NCBI RefSeq assembly: GCF_001425175.1
Contig: NZ_LMDV01000001.1
Location: 1,013,454-1,077,453, forward strand
From: Nocardioides sp. Root1257
Lineage (GTDB): Bacteria; Actinomycetota; Actinomycetes; Propionibacteriales; Nocardioidaceae
Direction: 5' to 3'
DNA length: 64,000 bases
The notes beneath the pieces are model-generated. The model saw only the letters and a list, made by a program, of their open reading frames with translations, ran no database searches and was not told the DNA's origin. Position numbers and translations under genes: made by a program. Positions 14,516 through 22,170 of the stretch are shown here, one piece after another (within the stretch, counting starts at the first letter, position 1; each line of letters starts with the position of its first letter).

Positions 14516-16878
14516 GTCAGCGTCCAGCTCCGTACGGCGTTGGCCTGGTTGACGAGCGCGACCCGGTCCTCGACGACCGTGGCGTCGCGGGCGAGCGTGC
14601 GGTAGGCCTTCTCCAGCCCGTCGCGCAGCCCGTCCTCGGTCGCGGTGTAGCTGCCCAGCGTCGGCGCGGGCCGGCTGGACGCCGCGCCGAGCGCGGCCGC
14701 GTTGCCGGTCGTCACGACCTCGAGCGCCTGGGTGAGGATCCGGACCGTGTAGCGCTGGCGGGCCGGGCCGTCCATCGAGACCGACTCGATGCTGCGCATC
14801 GCCTGGTCGAGCACCGCGAGGTCGTGACCGCTGCCGGCGAGCAGCAGCTCGGCGCGCAGCTGCCGGCTCTCGGGGTAGCCACGGCTGGTCGACGGCACCA
14901 TGTCGAGCGCGGCGACCGCGCCCTGCGTGTCGTTGCGAGCGGCACGCACGCGCGACAGGCCGAAGGCCGCCGGGGCGACGTACGTCGCGTCCGTCGCCAC
15001 GCAGGTCCGGTAGAGCCCCTCCGCGACGTCGGGCAGCCCACCGCGCTCGCACGCGATCGCGAGGGCGAGCTTGGGGGCGAGCTCCCCCGGCACCTGCTGG
15101 TAGACCGCGTTGAACGACGACTGCGCCGAGGCCCAGTCCTGCTCCTGCATGGCGGCGAGCCCGTCGATCCAGACCGCCCGCCAGTCCCAGGGGTCCTGGG
15201 CGAGCAGCTCGTCGGCGAAGCCGTGCGCGCGGGCCGGGTCCTGCAGCTCGAGGGCGGCGTGCGCGCGGGCGAGCAGCACCTCGGCCGATGCCTCGGGGGC
15301 GCCCTCGAGGTCCTCGAGCCGCTGCGCCGGGTCGTCGCTGCCGAGGCTGGAGAGCCAGGCGTGCTGGGCGTCGGTGGTGTCGGCCCGCAGGGCGGGCAGC
15401 TCGGCCCAGCCGAGCACCGACGCCGAGGCGGCCGGCGCCTGGAAGAGCACCGACGCCGCGGACGTCAGCGCGGTGCCGGCCGTGCGGGCGGCGACGACCT
15501 CGCGCAGCACGCCCAGCAGCTGGCCGCGCAGCTCGTCGGCGGAGGCGAACCGGTCGGCCGGGTCGGCGGCGCAGCACTTGGCGATCAGGTGGTAGAGCGA
15601 GTCGTGCTGCGCGAACAGCGGCGTCGACTCGGGCGGCGGCAGGGTGTGCAGGTAGGTGCCCTGGTAGCCCCGGAACTCCATGCAGAGCACGACGAGGGTC
15701 CGGCCGATCGTGTAGATGTCGCTGGCCACGCTCGGCCCGACCTCGGCCACCTCGGGAGCCTGGTAGCCGACGGTGCCGTAGATCGCGGAGTCCTCGTCGT
15801 CGATGCGGCGGACGCCGCCGAGGTCGATCAGCTTCACCGCGTCGCCGACCTGGATCAGGTTGTCGGGCTTGAAGTCGCAGTAGACGAGGCCGAGGTCGTG
15901 GAGGTACTGGAACGCTGGCAGCACCTCGAGCACGAACGCGAGCGCCTGGTCGACGGGGAGCGCGTCGTACGCCCCGTTGTTGTCGCTCATCCGCTGCTTG
16001 AGGATCTGCTTGAGCGACTTGCCGCCGACGTACTCCATGACGATGTAGCCGGCACCCTCGTGGGTCACGAAGTTGTAGATCTCGACGATCAGCGGGTGCT
16101 CGACCTGGGCCAGGAACTGCTGCTCGGCGATCGCCGCTGCGAGCGCGTCGGGGTCCCCCGAGTTGAGCAGGCCCTTGAGCACCACCCACCGGTTGGAGAC
16201 GTTGCGGTCGCGCGCGAGGTAGATCCAGCCGAGACCGCCGTGCGCCAGGGCACCCGCGACCTCGTACTGGCCGCCGACCAGGTCGCCGGCCTGCAGCTTG
16301 GGCGTGAACGAGAACTCCTGCCCGCACTGGGGGCAGAAGCCCTCCGTGCGTCCCGGCCGGCCGTCGATGCTGCGGCCGATCGCATTGCCGCACTTCGAGC
16401 AGGTCCGCTTGTCCTCGGGCACCTCGGGGTGCGGGTTGATCGCCTTGCTGGCGTCGACGGTCGGCGCCGGAGGGACAGTGGTCAGGCCGGCGCCGAGACG
16501 TGCCGCGCGGACCCGCTGGGAGCCGGTGCGGGTACGCCGGGTGGAGGACGTGCCGGACGACTGGGCGAGCCGCGAGCCGATCGCCGCGGACTGCACCCGG
16601 CTCGCGGCCGACGTCGCGACCGAGGCGCTGCCACCGGAGAGCGGCTGTGCCTGGTGGGCGACGCTGACCGCGGGCGAGCCGCACACGTCGCAGTAGCCGT
16701 CGAGGATCGTCCCGGTGCAGCCGGGCTGTCCGCACGTCGTGCCGTCAGCCGAGGCGGCGGGCGCGGCCGCTGCCGCGTCTGCCGCGGCCGGAGCAGCGGA
16801 CGGCTCGGCCGCCATGCCGCAGACGTCGCAGTAGCCGTCGGCGATGGTGCCGCTGCAACCGGGCTGGGTGCACTTCAT
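14512..16878 (-). CDS. pknG: PknG-like soluble serine/threonine protein kinase
   Basis: A 788-residue protein. Two near-identical zinc knuckles open it (CTQPGCSGTIADGYCDVCG and CGQPGCTGTILDGYCDVCG, within residues 3-67), then a disordered Ser/Arg-rich linker, a rubredoxin-like metal site (CSKCG and CPQCG, about 160-186), the kinase domain (about 204-460) and a TPR-like helical region to the end. The kinase carries the PknG hallmarks: AHGGLGWIYLARDRNV glycine loop, Lys235 in VVLKG, the HRD loop replaced by YCD (Asp335), DFKPDN, and DLG in place of DFG. M. tuberculosis PknG has the rubredoxin, kinase and TPR parts; the extra doubled N-terminal knuckle is unusual. I chose the ATG at 16878 (ATGA overlap, GGAG site). 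The GlnH and GlnX-like genes upstream match the mycobacterial glnX-glnH-pknG set. Confidence 0.93.
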   Translation of the reverse strand: MKCTQPGCSGTIADGYCDVCGMAAEPSAAPAAADAAAAAPAASADGTTCGQPGCTGTILDGYCDVCGSPAVSVAHQAQPLSGGSASVATSAASRVQSAAIGSRLAQSSGTSSTRRTRTGSQRVRAARLGAGLTTVPPAPTVDASKAINPHPEVPEDKRTCSKCGNAIGRSIDGRPGRTEGFCPQCGQEFSFTPKLQAGDLVGGQYEVAGALAHGGLGWIYLARDRNVSNRWVVLKGLLNSGDPDALAAAIAEQQFLAQVEHPLIVEIYNFVTHEGAGYIVMEYVGGKSLKQILKQRMSDNNGAYDALPVDQALAFVLEVLPAFQYLHDLGLVYCDFKPDNLIQVGDAVKLIDLGGVRRIDDEDSAIYGTVGYQAPEVAEVGPSVASDIYTIGRTLVVLCMEFRGYQGTYLHTLPPPESTPLFAQHDSLYHLIAKCCAADPADRFASADELRGQLLGVLREVVAARTAGTALTSAASVLFQAPAASASVLGWAELPALRADTTDAQHAWLSSLGSDDPAQRLEDLEGAPEASAEVLLARAHAALELQDPARAHGFADELLAQDPWDWRAVWIDGLAAMQEQDWASAQSSFNAVYQQVPGELAPKLALAIACERGGLPDVAEGLYRTCVATDATYVAPAAFGLSRVRAARNDTQGAVAALDMVPSTSRGYPESRQLRAELLLAGSGHDLAVLDQAMRSIESVSMDGPARQRYTVRILTQALEVVTTGNAAALGAASSRPAPTLGSYTATEDGLRDGLEKAYRTLARDATVVEDRVALVNQANAVRSWTLT

Positions 16879-17984
16879 GCGGACTCCTTCGAGTGGTCGA
16901 CCCACGTCTGGTACGTGCTGACGAGCTGACGGCAGACCGCCATCGGCGCCGGCTCACGGGCCAGCACCTCCCGCGCCCGGCGCTCGCTGTCGGCGAGGTC
17001 CGGTCGGTCCGCGATGCCGAGCGCCCCGGCCTTCGCGACGTACGCCTCGAGCAGGTCGAGGAGCTGGGTGCGCTCGGCGAGCGCATCGGCGTACTTCTGC
17101 TGGGCGAGCGTCAGCGCCTGGGAGACCCGGTCGAGACGGGTGAGGTACGGCGCCAGCGCCTCGGGCGTGTTGGGGATGGGACCGAGCGCCTCCACGTCGG
17201 GGACGGCGTAGCGCGGCGACGGGTCGACGGTGCGGACGCAGGTCGCCGCCAGCGCGCTCAGCGCCTCTGCTCGGGCCAGCAGGTCGGCGCGCAGCTCGCG
17301 CGCCGAGGCGAGCTGGTCGCGGGCGTCGCGGCGGCGGGCGTTGCCGACGATCAGGTCCCGCTCGAGGGTCGACGCGTCGTTCTCCAGCGGTCCCAGCAAC
17401 CCGCCGACGTCGGCGCCCCGCTGGGCGCGCTCGGTGACGTCGGCCAGCCGCTGAAGGAGACCAGCCAGTCGGTCGACCGGCTGGTCCCGCGCGATCGCCG
17501 GCTCCAGCGCGACCTGGTCGCGGACCCGCTCGAGCTGGGCGCGGAGCTCCTTGATCCGCGCGGCAGCCGCGTCGGCGCCCGGCACCAGCGACAGCGTGGT
17601 GCGCAGCTGGCCGGCCAGGGCGTCGGAGAGCCGGCAGGCCTCGGGCAGCGAGACGGCCAACGACTGGGTCGGCAGCGTGCCGTCGAGCCGGCCCCAGATC
17701 AGCGTCGTGATCTTCGTGCGCTCGGTGACGCCCACCCGGCCGCCGTCCCAGGTCGCCCACATCAGCTGCCACCGGTCGGACACGGCCTTCCAGAGGGCGA
17801 GCGAGAGCGCCATGTCGGAGGCCACCTCGGCACCGCGCTGGGCAGCGAGGGCGGCGGCGTCGAGCTCGTCGAGCTCTGCGCGGCGCGCGCGCACCCAGTC
17901 GTCCAGCTCACCCAGGTAGGCCTGCAGCACGATCGGCTCGGGCGCGGTTCCGATCGCGCCGGGCGAGGCGGGAGCCGCCGTCAC
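16875..17984 (-). CDS. Helical/coiled-coil protein of unknown function in the PknG operon
   Basis: A 369-residue soluble, strongly alpha-helical protein that I do not recognise. It has repeated Ala/Leu/Arg/Glu-rich segments with coiled-coil character (AARIKELRAQLERVRDQ, RDQLASARELRADLLARAEAL, LTLAQQKYADALAERTQ) and no cysteine ribbon, signal peptide or membrane helix. It starts with GTG at 17984, 7 bp after the glnH stop, and overlaps pknG as ATGA. The mycobacterial glnX-glnH-pknG locus has no such gene between glnH and pknG as far as I know. It could be a scaffold between membrane receptor and kinase; this rests on position and helical character only. Confidence 0.85.
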   Translation of the reverse strand: MTAAPASPGAIGTAPEPIVLQAYLGELDDWVRARRAELDELDAAALAAQRGAEVASDMALSLALWKAVSDRWQLMWATWDGGRVGVTERTKITTLIWGRLDGTLPTQSLAVSLPEACRLSDALAGQLRTTLSLVPGADAAAARIKELRAQLERVRDQVALEPAIARDQPVDRLAGLLQRLADVTERAQRGADVGGLLGPLENDASTLERDLIVGNARRRDARDQLASARELRADLLARAEALSALAATCVRTVDPSPRYAVPDVEALGPIPNTPEALAPYLTRLDRVSQALTLAQQKYADALAERTQLLDLLEAYVAKAGALGIADRPDLADSERRAREVLAREPAPMAVCRQLVSTYQTWVDHSKESA

Positions 17985-17991
17985 GGGGCGC

Positions 17992-18942
17992 TCATCGCCC
18001 GTAGACCGGGGTCGGCTGGGTCGCGTCGGTCTGCAGCGAGGGCTTCAGCCACCTCGCGTACGACGCCTGCCACGACCCGTCCGACCGCATCCGCTCCAGG
18101 ACCGCGTTGATGAAGCGGACGAAGTCGACCTGGTCCTGGTTGACGCCGATGCCGTACGGCTCGTCGGTGAGCGCCTGGCCGGTGACGACCTCGGCGTACG
18201 GGTCCTGGGCGACCAGGCCGGCGAGCACGGTGTCGTCGCCGGTGATCGCGTCCGTCTCGCCGTTCTGGAACTTCAGGAGGCAGCCGGTGTGGTTGCCCGC
18301 GGTGACAGCGATCGCGTCGGGAGCGAGCTTCTGGATGTTGTCGAGGCTCGTGGTGCCTGCCGGCGCGCACACGCGCTTGTCGGACAGCCCGGCGGCCTCC
18401 GTGATGCCGGAGCCCTTCTGCACCAGGATCTTCTGGCCGGAGTGGAAGTACTCCGCCGAGAACGCGATCTGGTCCCACCGTGCGCAGTTGATCGTCATGT
18501 TGCGCGCCACGATGTCGATGTCGCCGGACTGGAGGAGCGGGATCCGGTCGGCCGCCGAGATGACGCGCAGCTGGACGTGACCCTTCGCGGTCCCGAAGAT
18601 CGCCGCGGCGACCTGGTTGACCATGTCGATGTCGAAGCCCTCGATCACGCCGGTGAACGGGTTGCGCGAGCCGAGCAGGTAGCTGTCGGCGGAGACGCCC
18701 GCGACCAGGTGCCCCCGCTGCTGGATCTTCGCCATCGTCGAGCGGGCGGGCAGGTCGTCGGGGCTGGGTACGCCGCCGGCGAGCGGCGCGTAGGACCGGG
18801 TCGGGTTGCCGGTGTCGGTGCACGGGGTCGACGACGCCGGCGGGGCCGCCTCGGGCTTCACAGCCCCGGGGACCTTCGTGTCGGAGTAGCCGCACCCGGC
18901 GAGCAGGGCGACGGTCGCCAGGGCGAGGGCGAGCTTCCTCAT
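17992..18942 (-). CDS. glnH: GlnH-like glutamate/amino-acid-binding lipoprotein
   Basis: A 316-residue solute-binding protein of the polar amino-acid family. The N-terminus MRKLALALATVALLAGC is a compact lipoprotein signal with the lipidated Cys at residue 17. The mature part follows the SBP_bac_3 pattern: IQQRGHLVAGVSADSYLLG, a GFDIDMVNQVAAAIFG block, ARNMTINCARWDQIAFS and the C-terminal FVRFINAVLERMRSDG. No permease or ATPase accompanies it, which argues for sensing rather than transport. In M. tuberculosis, GlnH senses amino acids and passes the signal through GlnX to PknG. An upstream ATG at 19020, overlapping the glnX stop as ATGA, would add 26 residues before the signal peptide; I prefer 18942 because the signal is then N-terminal. 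Confidence 0.92.
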   Translation of the reverse strand: MRKLALALATVALLAGCGYSDTKVPGAVKPEAAPPASSTPCTDTGNPTRSYAPLAGGVPSPDDLPARSTMAKIQQRGHLVAGVSADSYLLGSRNPFTGVIEGFDIDMVNQVAAAIFGTAKGHVQLRVISAADRIPLLQSGDIDIVARNMTINCARWDQIAFSAEYFHSGQKILVQKGSGITEAAGLSDKRVCAPAGTTSLDNIQKLAPDAIAVTAGNHTGCLLKFQNGETDAITGDDTVLAGLVAQDPYAEVVTGQALTDEPYGIGVNQDQVDFVRFINAVLERMRSDGSWQASYARWLKPSLQTDATQPTPVYGR

Positions 18943-19016
18943 GCGTTTCCGGGGTCCCCGCGTAAGCGTGGCTTGGAGGAGCGAAGCGGGGGAAGGGCGC
19001 GCTTTCGTGGGGTGGT

Positions 19017-20306
19017 TCATGCGTACTCCCTCCGTCGCAGTCCGATGCCCCAGACCGCGAGCCCCGCTGCGGAGATGCCGAGCAGGAGGGTCACGATCGC
19101 GAGCACGAGGATGCCGGTGTTGCCGCTGCGCAATGCGTCGGCCGTCGCGGCGCCCGAGGTGCTGATGATCTCCTGCGACCGGGCGTCGAAGGCGTCGAGC
19201 CTGGCCGTCGACCCCTCGTCGCCGGTGGTCGTCGCGAGCTGGACGGCGGCGTCGTACTGGCCGCCGTCGTCGAGCTTCACGACCTGCTGGTGGACCGTCG
19301 CGTAGTCGTCCCAGAGCGGTCGGGTCTGCCGGGACGCGTTGTCCTCCACGACGCCGGCCGCGGTGTCCCACCGGTCCTCGTAGACCTGTCCGGACCCGCG
19401 CGAGATCAGCCGGAGGCTCTCGTTGGCCTTGGCGTCGTTGGCCGCGGTGCGCGCCGTCGACTCGTGGAACGACGTGCTGTAGTCGCCGTCGCGCAGGTCG
19501 GAGTTGTTGCCGGCCTGGACGACAGCGACCACGGTCCCGACCAGCGTGAGGGCGGCGACGGCGACGGCGGCGGCCGCGATGCCGAGGTTGATCCGCCGCC
19601 GGAAGCGCCGCGCCAGCTGCCGGTTGACCCACCAGAGCAGCGCGAGCGCGACCAGCCCGGGCAGCAGGATCAGGAACGGGTGCTGGGCACCGAGCTCGTC
19701 CTCGGCGCGCTCGGCGTTGGCGGCGACGAGCGCCTGCGCGATCGGGATCGCGGAGCCCTCGACGCTGGTGTCGCGGAGCCCGGTCGACGCGGTCCGGAGG
19801 TACTCGGCCCCCACCGGGAAGCCCTGGCGGTTGTTGGCCCGGGCCTGCGCGATCGTCGCGTTGTAGTCGGTGACGGCGGCGCTGAGGTCGGCCAGCGCCT
19901 CGCGGTCGGCGGGCTGCGCCTCCGCCGCGTCGGTGATCTGCCGGGTGATCGTCTCGATGGCGTCGTCGTACGCCGCGCGCTGCTCGGCAGGCTCCAGGCC
20001 GCCCGTGAGGAAGGCGGTGGTGGCGAGGGCGTCGGCGCGGAAGAGCGTCGACTGGATGTTCTGGACCCGGACCAGCTGCTCGGTGTTGTCGGCGGCCGCC
20101 CGGTTGGCGTGCCAGGACAGCACCTGGAGGCCCGCGGTCAGCGCCGCGAAGAGCAGGCACGCCAGCACCGCGACGAGCTGCCAGCGGTTGAGGAGCCGCG
20201 GGGTGTCCTCGGTCTGCGGCGTCCTCTTGACCGTGGCGGGCACGCCCGGTTGCGTCGCCGCCGGCGCCGCGGTCACCGCCGCCGGCGCCGCCTGGGTCTG
20301 GCTCAT
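19017..20306 (-). CDS. glnX: GlnX-like membrane sensor protein
   Basis: A 429-residue integral membrane protein. After a Pro/Ala-rich cytoplasmic N-terminus there is a membrane helix (LVAVLACLLFAALTAGLQVL), an extracytoplasmic helical region, a central membrane pair (FLILLPGLVALALLWWV; LGIAAAAVAVAALTLVGTVVA), a second helical extracytoplasmic region and a last membrane helix near the C-terminus. The outer regions resemble four-helix sensor domains. Position next to GlnH and PknG matches Rv0412c (GlnX), the membrane partner of GlnH in M. tuberculosis; similarity is inferred from layout and context, not alignment. The ATG at 20306 overlaps the AAA+ stop (ATGA), and its stop is followed by glnH. 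Confidence 0.8.
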   Translation of the reverse strand: MSQTQAAPAAVTAAPAATQPGVPATVKRTPQTEDTPRLLNRWQLVAVLACLLFAALTAGLQVLSWHANRAAADNTEQLVRVQNIQSTLFRADALATTAFLTGGLEPAEQRAAYDDAIETITRQITDAAEAQPADREALADLSAAVTDYNATIAQARANNRQGFPVGAEYLRTASTGLRDTSVEGSAIPIAQALVAANAERAEDELGAQHPFLILLPGLVALALLWWVNRQLARRFRRRINLGIAAAAVAVAALTLVGTVVAVVQAGNNSDLRDGDYSTSFHESTARTAANDAKANESLRLISRGSGQVYEDRWDTAAGVVEDNASRQTRPLWDDYATVHQQVVKLDDGGQYDAAVQLATTTGDEGSTARLDAFDARSQEIISTSGAATADALRSGNTGILVLAIVTLLLGISAAGLAVWGIGLRRREYA

Positions 20307-21652
20307 GCGGTCTCCTCGTCAGCAGGGGCTGCTTCAGGTACGACGGGTGCCTCGAGATCCTCGGCCATGATCGTGCGCAGCTGCTCGACCGTCGGCGTCT
20401 CGACGTCGCGCAGCCGCCAGGCATGGCGACCGATCGCGGCCTCGAGCACGTTGCGCACGTAGCGGGCGTTGCCGAAGGACGAGCCGCGCGGGACCCCCGC
20501 GAGCATCTCGCCGAGCCGGGCGACCACGGCGTCGTCGACGTCGTACTCGGCCGAGGTGGCCATCACCCGGAAGATCGAGGCGAGCTCGTCGTCGGTGTAG
20601 TCGGCGAAGTCGATGGTGGTGCGGAACCGACTCTCGAGTCCGGGGTTCTGCGCGATGAAGACCGCCATCGGGAGCGGGTAGCCCGCGACGATGACGACCA
20701 GGTCGTCGCGCTTGTCCTCCATCTCCTTGACCAGGGTGTCGATCGCCTCGGTGCCGTACTGGTCGCCCGAGAGCGAGTACGCCTCGTCGATGAAGAGCAC
20801 CCCGCCCTCGGCCGACGCCACGACCTCGGCGGTCTTCATCGCGGTCTGGCCGAGGAAGCCGGCGACCAGCTCCGAGCGGTCCACCTCGACGAGCTGGCCC
20901 TTCGAGAGCAGGCCGAGCGCGCGGTAGATGCCCGCGACCAGGCGCGCCACGGTCGTCTTGCCGGTGCCCGGGTTGCCGTTGAAGATCATGTGGCGGGTGA
21001 TCGTCGGCGCCTTGAGGCCGGCCTCGGCGCGCAGCCCCTCGACGCGGAGCACCGCGGCCTGCCGGTGGATCTCGGCCTTCACCTCGGTCAGGCCGACCAG
21101 CCCGTCGAGCTCGGCGAGCAGCTCCTCGACGGTCTTCGGCTCGGGCTCGGGCTCGGGCTCGGCGGGCGCCGGGGCCGCGACCTCGGCCGGCGGCGGTGCG
21201 GCCGCGACCGGTGGTGCGGGTGGCAGCGCTGCCGGCGGGACCGGGCCGCTCGTCGGCGCCGCCTCACCGAGCTGGGCGGCGGCGGCGAGGGCCGCGTTGC
21301 CGACCGTGCGCGCGATCTCCTCGCCGAGCGAGCTGCCGGCCAGGGCGACGTCCGCCAGCGCCCGGGCGTACGCCGGCGCATGGGCCGACCGGGCGAGTGC
21401 CAGCGCGCTCATGGTCGGCGTCGGCGCGGAGCGGTAGCGGCGGCCCCGGGACGCGGCCTCCATGAAGTCCTCGGCCGAGCTGGCGCGGCCGGTCTGCTCG
21501 GACCAGTCGACGTACGCGCCACGGGCGGGCTCGGCGACCGTGGCGGCCAGCCGCTCCCCTTCGGCCCGGGCCTCGGCCGGGTCGACGCCGGCGGCACGGG
21601 CCGCCTCCTCGAGCGCCCGCAGTGCCTCGGCCAGCGAGATCGCGTCGGTCAT
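20303..21652 (-). CDS. CbxX/CfxQ (EccA-type) AAA+ ATPase
   Basis: A 449-residue ATPase. The N-terminal half (about 1-180) is helical and Ala-rich and ends in a low-complexity Pro/Ala/Glu linker. The AAA+ module follows: Walker A GNPGTGKT at about residue 222, the conserved VEVDRSELVAGFLGQTA segment, Walker B VLFIDEAYSL near 284, the sensor region VIVAGYPLPM and arginine-finger region GLESRFRTTI. This is the CbxX/CfxQ group, which includes EccA of type VII secretion and Rubisco activase CbbX. No esx, ecc or cbb genes are here, so those roles do not apply. The ATG at 21652 overlaps the upstream stop (ATGA) and the end overlaps glnX. It probably remodels a protein partner within this operon. Confidence 0.92.
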   Translation of the reverse strand: MTDAISLAEALRALEEAARAAGVDPAEARAEGERLAATVAEPARGAYVDWSEQTGRASSAEDFMEAASRGRRYRSAPTPTMSALALARSAHAPAYARALADVALAGSSLGEEIARTVGNAALAAAAQLGEAAPTSGPVPPAALPPAPPVAAAPPPAEVAAPAPAEPEPEPEPKTVEELLAELDGLVGLTEVKAEIHRQAAVLRVEGLRAEAGLKAPTITRHMIFNGNPGTGKTTVARLVAGIYRALGLLSKGQLVEVDRSELVAGFLGQTAMKTAEVVASAEGGVLFIDEAYSLSGDQYGTEAIDTLVKEMEDKRDDLVVIVAGYPLPMAVFIAQNPGLESRFRTTIDFADYTDDELASIFRVMATSAEYDVDDAVVARLGEMLAGVPRGSSFGNARYVRNVLEAAIGRHAWRLRDVETPTVEQLRTIMAEDLEAPVVPEAAPADEETA

Positions 21653-22155
21653 GCCGGTGGTCCCAACGTGAGGTCCGGGCCGGACGGCGTGCCGAACTTG
21701 GCCTGGAGGAACATGCCGTGCGCGATCAGCGCCTGGGCGTCGGCGCGGTTGGCGGCGTCGAGGATCTTGTCCATCGTCGACGCGAGCAGCTCGAGCTGGT
21801 CGACCAGCACCATGAGCGAGGTCTTGTAGCCGTCGATCGGGCGGGTGTCGGCCCACTCGCGCGGCAGCCGCAGGTAGCCGCCCACGGCCTCGGGGAGGTA
21901 GTCGGTGGCGGTCGCCATCACGGAGTAACTCTCGATGGTGCCGACCCCGAGGTGGCGCAGCTGCGGCAGGGTGTCGCGGATCGTGCGGGCGATGCGCTGG
22001 ACTCGCGAGGTGATGAGGGGCGGCGCGTTGCCCTCGACGAGCATCGCGTTGACCCGGTTGAGCGCGGCGAGGATGTCCTGCTCGGTCGGCACCGCGGGCA
22101 CGACCGCAGCCTGATCCTCACCACGTCGGCGGCCCAGCCATGACTTCAGACCCAT
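21649..22155 (-). CDS. Small helical protein next to TelA (XpaC-like position)
   Basis: A 168-residue soluble, mainly helical protein with a basic N-terminus (MGLKSWLGRRRGED) and no membrane segment. Conserved-looking stretches include RIARTIRDTLPQLRHLG and YLPEAVGGYLRLPREW. It starts 15 bp after the telA-like stop and overlaps the AAA+ gene as ATGA. In Firmicutes, TelA-family genes are commonly paired with xpaC, and this gene fills that slot; the similarity is weak and positional, so I name it only as XpaC-like. It is likely a partner of the TelA-like protein. Confidence 0.8.
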   Translation of the reverse strand: MGLKSWLGRRRGEDQAAVVPAVPTEQDILAALNRVNAMLVEGNAPPLITSRVQRIARTIRDTLPQLRHLGVGTIESYSVMATATDYLPEAVGGYLRLPREWADTRPIDGYKTSLMVLVDQLELLASTMDKILDAANRADAQALIAHGMFLQAKFGTPSGPDLTLGPPA

Positions 22156-22170
22156 CTGGTCGGCGTCGCC

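Noticed and set aside
18943-19020. Upstream ATG for glnH at 19020 giving 26 more residues
   Set aside because: It would bury the lipoprotein signal peptide; kept only as an alternative because it makes an ATGA overlap with the upstream gene.
20303-21652. Rubisco activation or type VII secretion role for the AAA+ protein
   Set aside because: CbxX/EccA homology alone suggests these, but no cbb, esx or ecc genes are in the neighbourhood.
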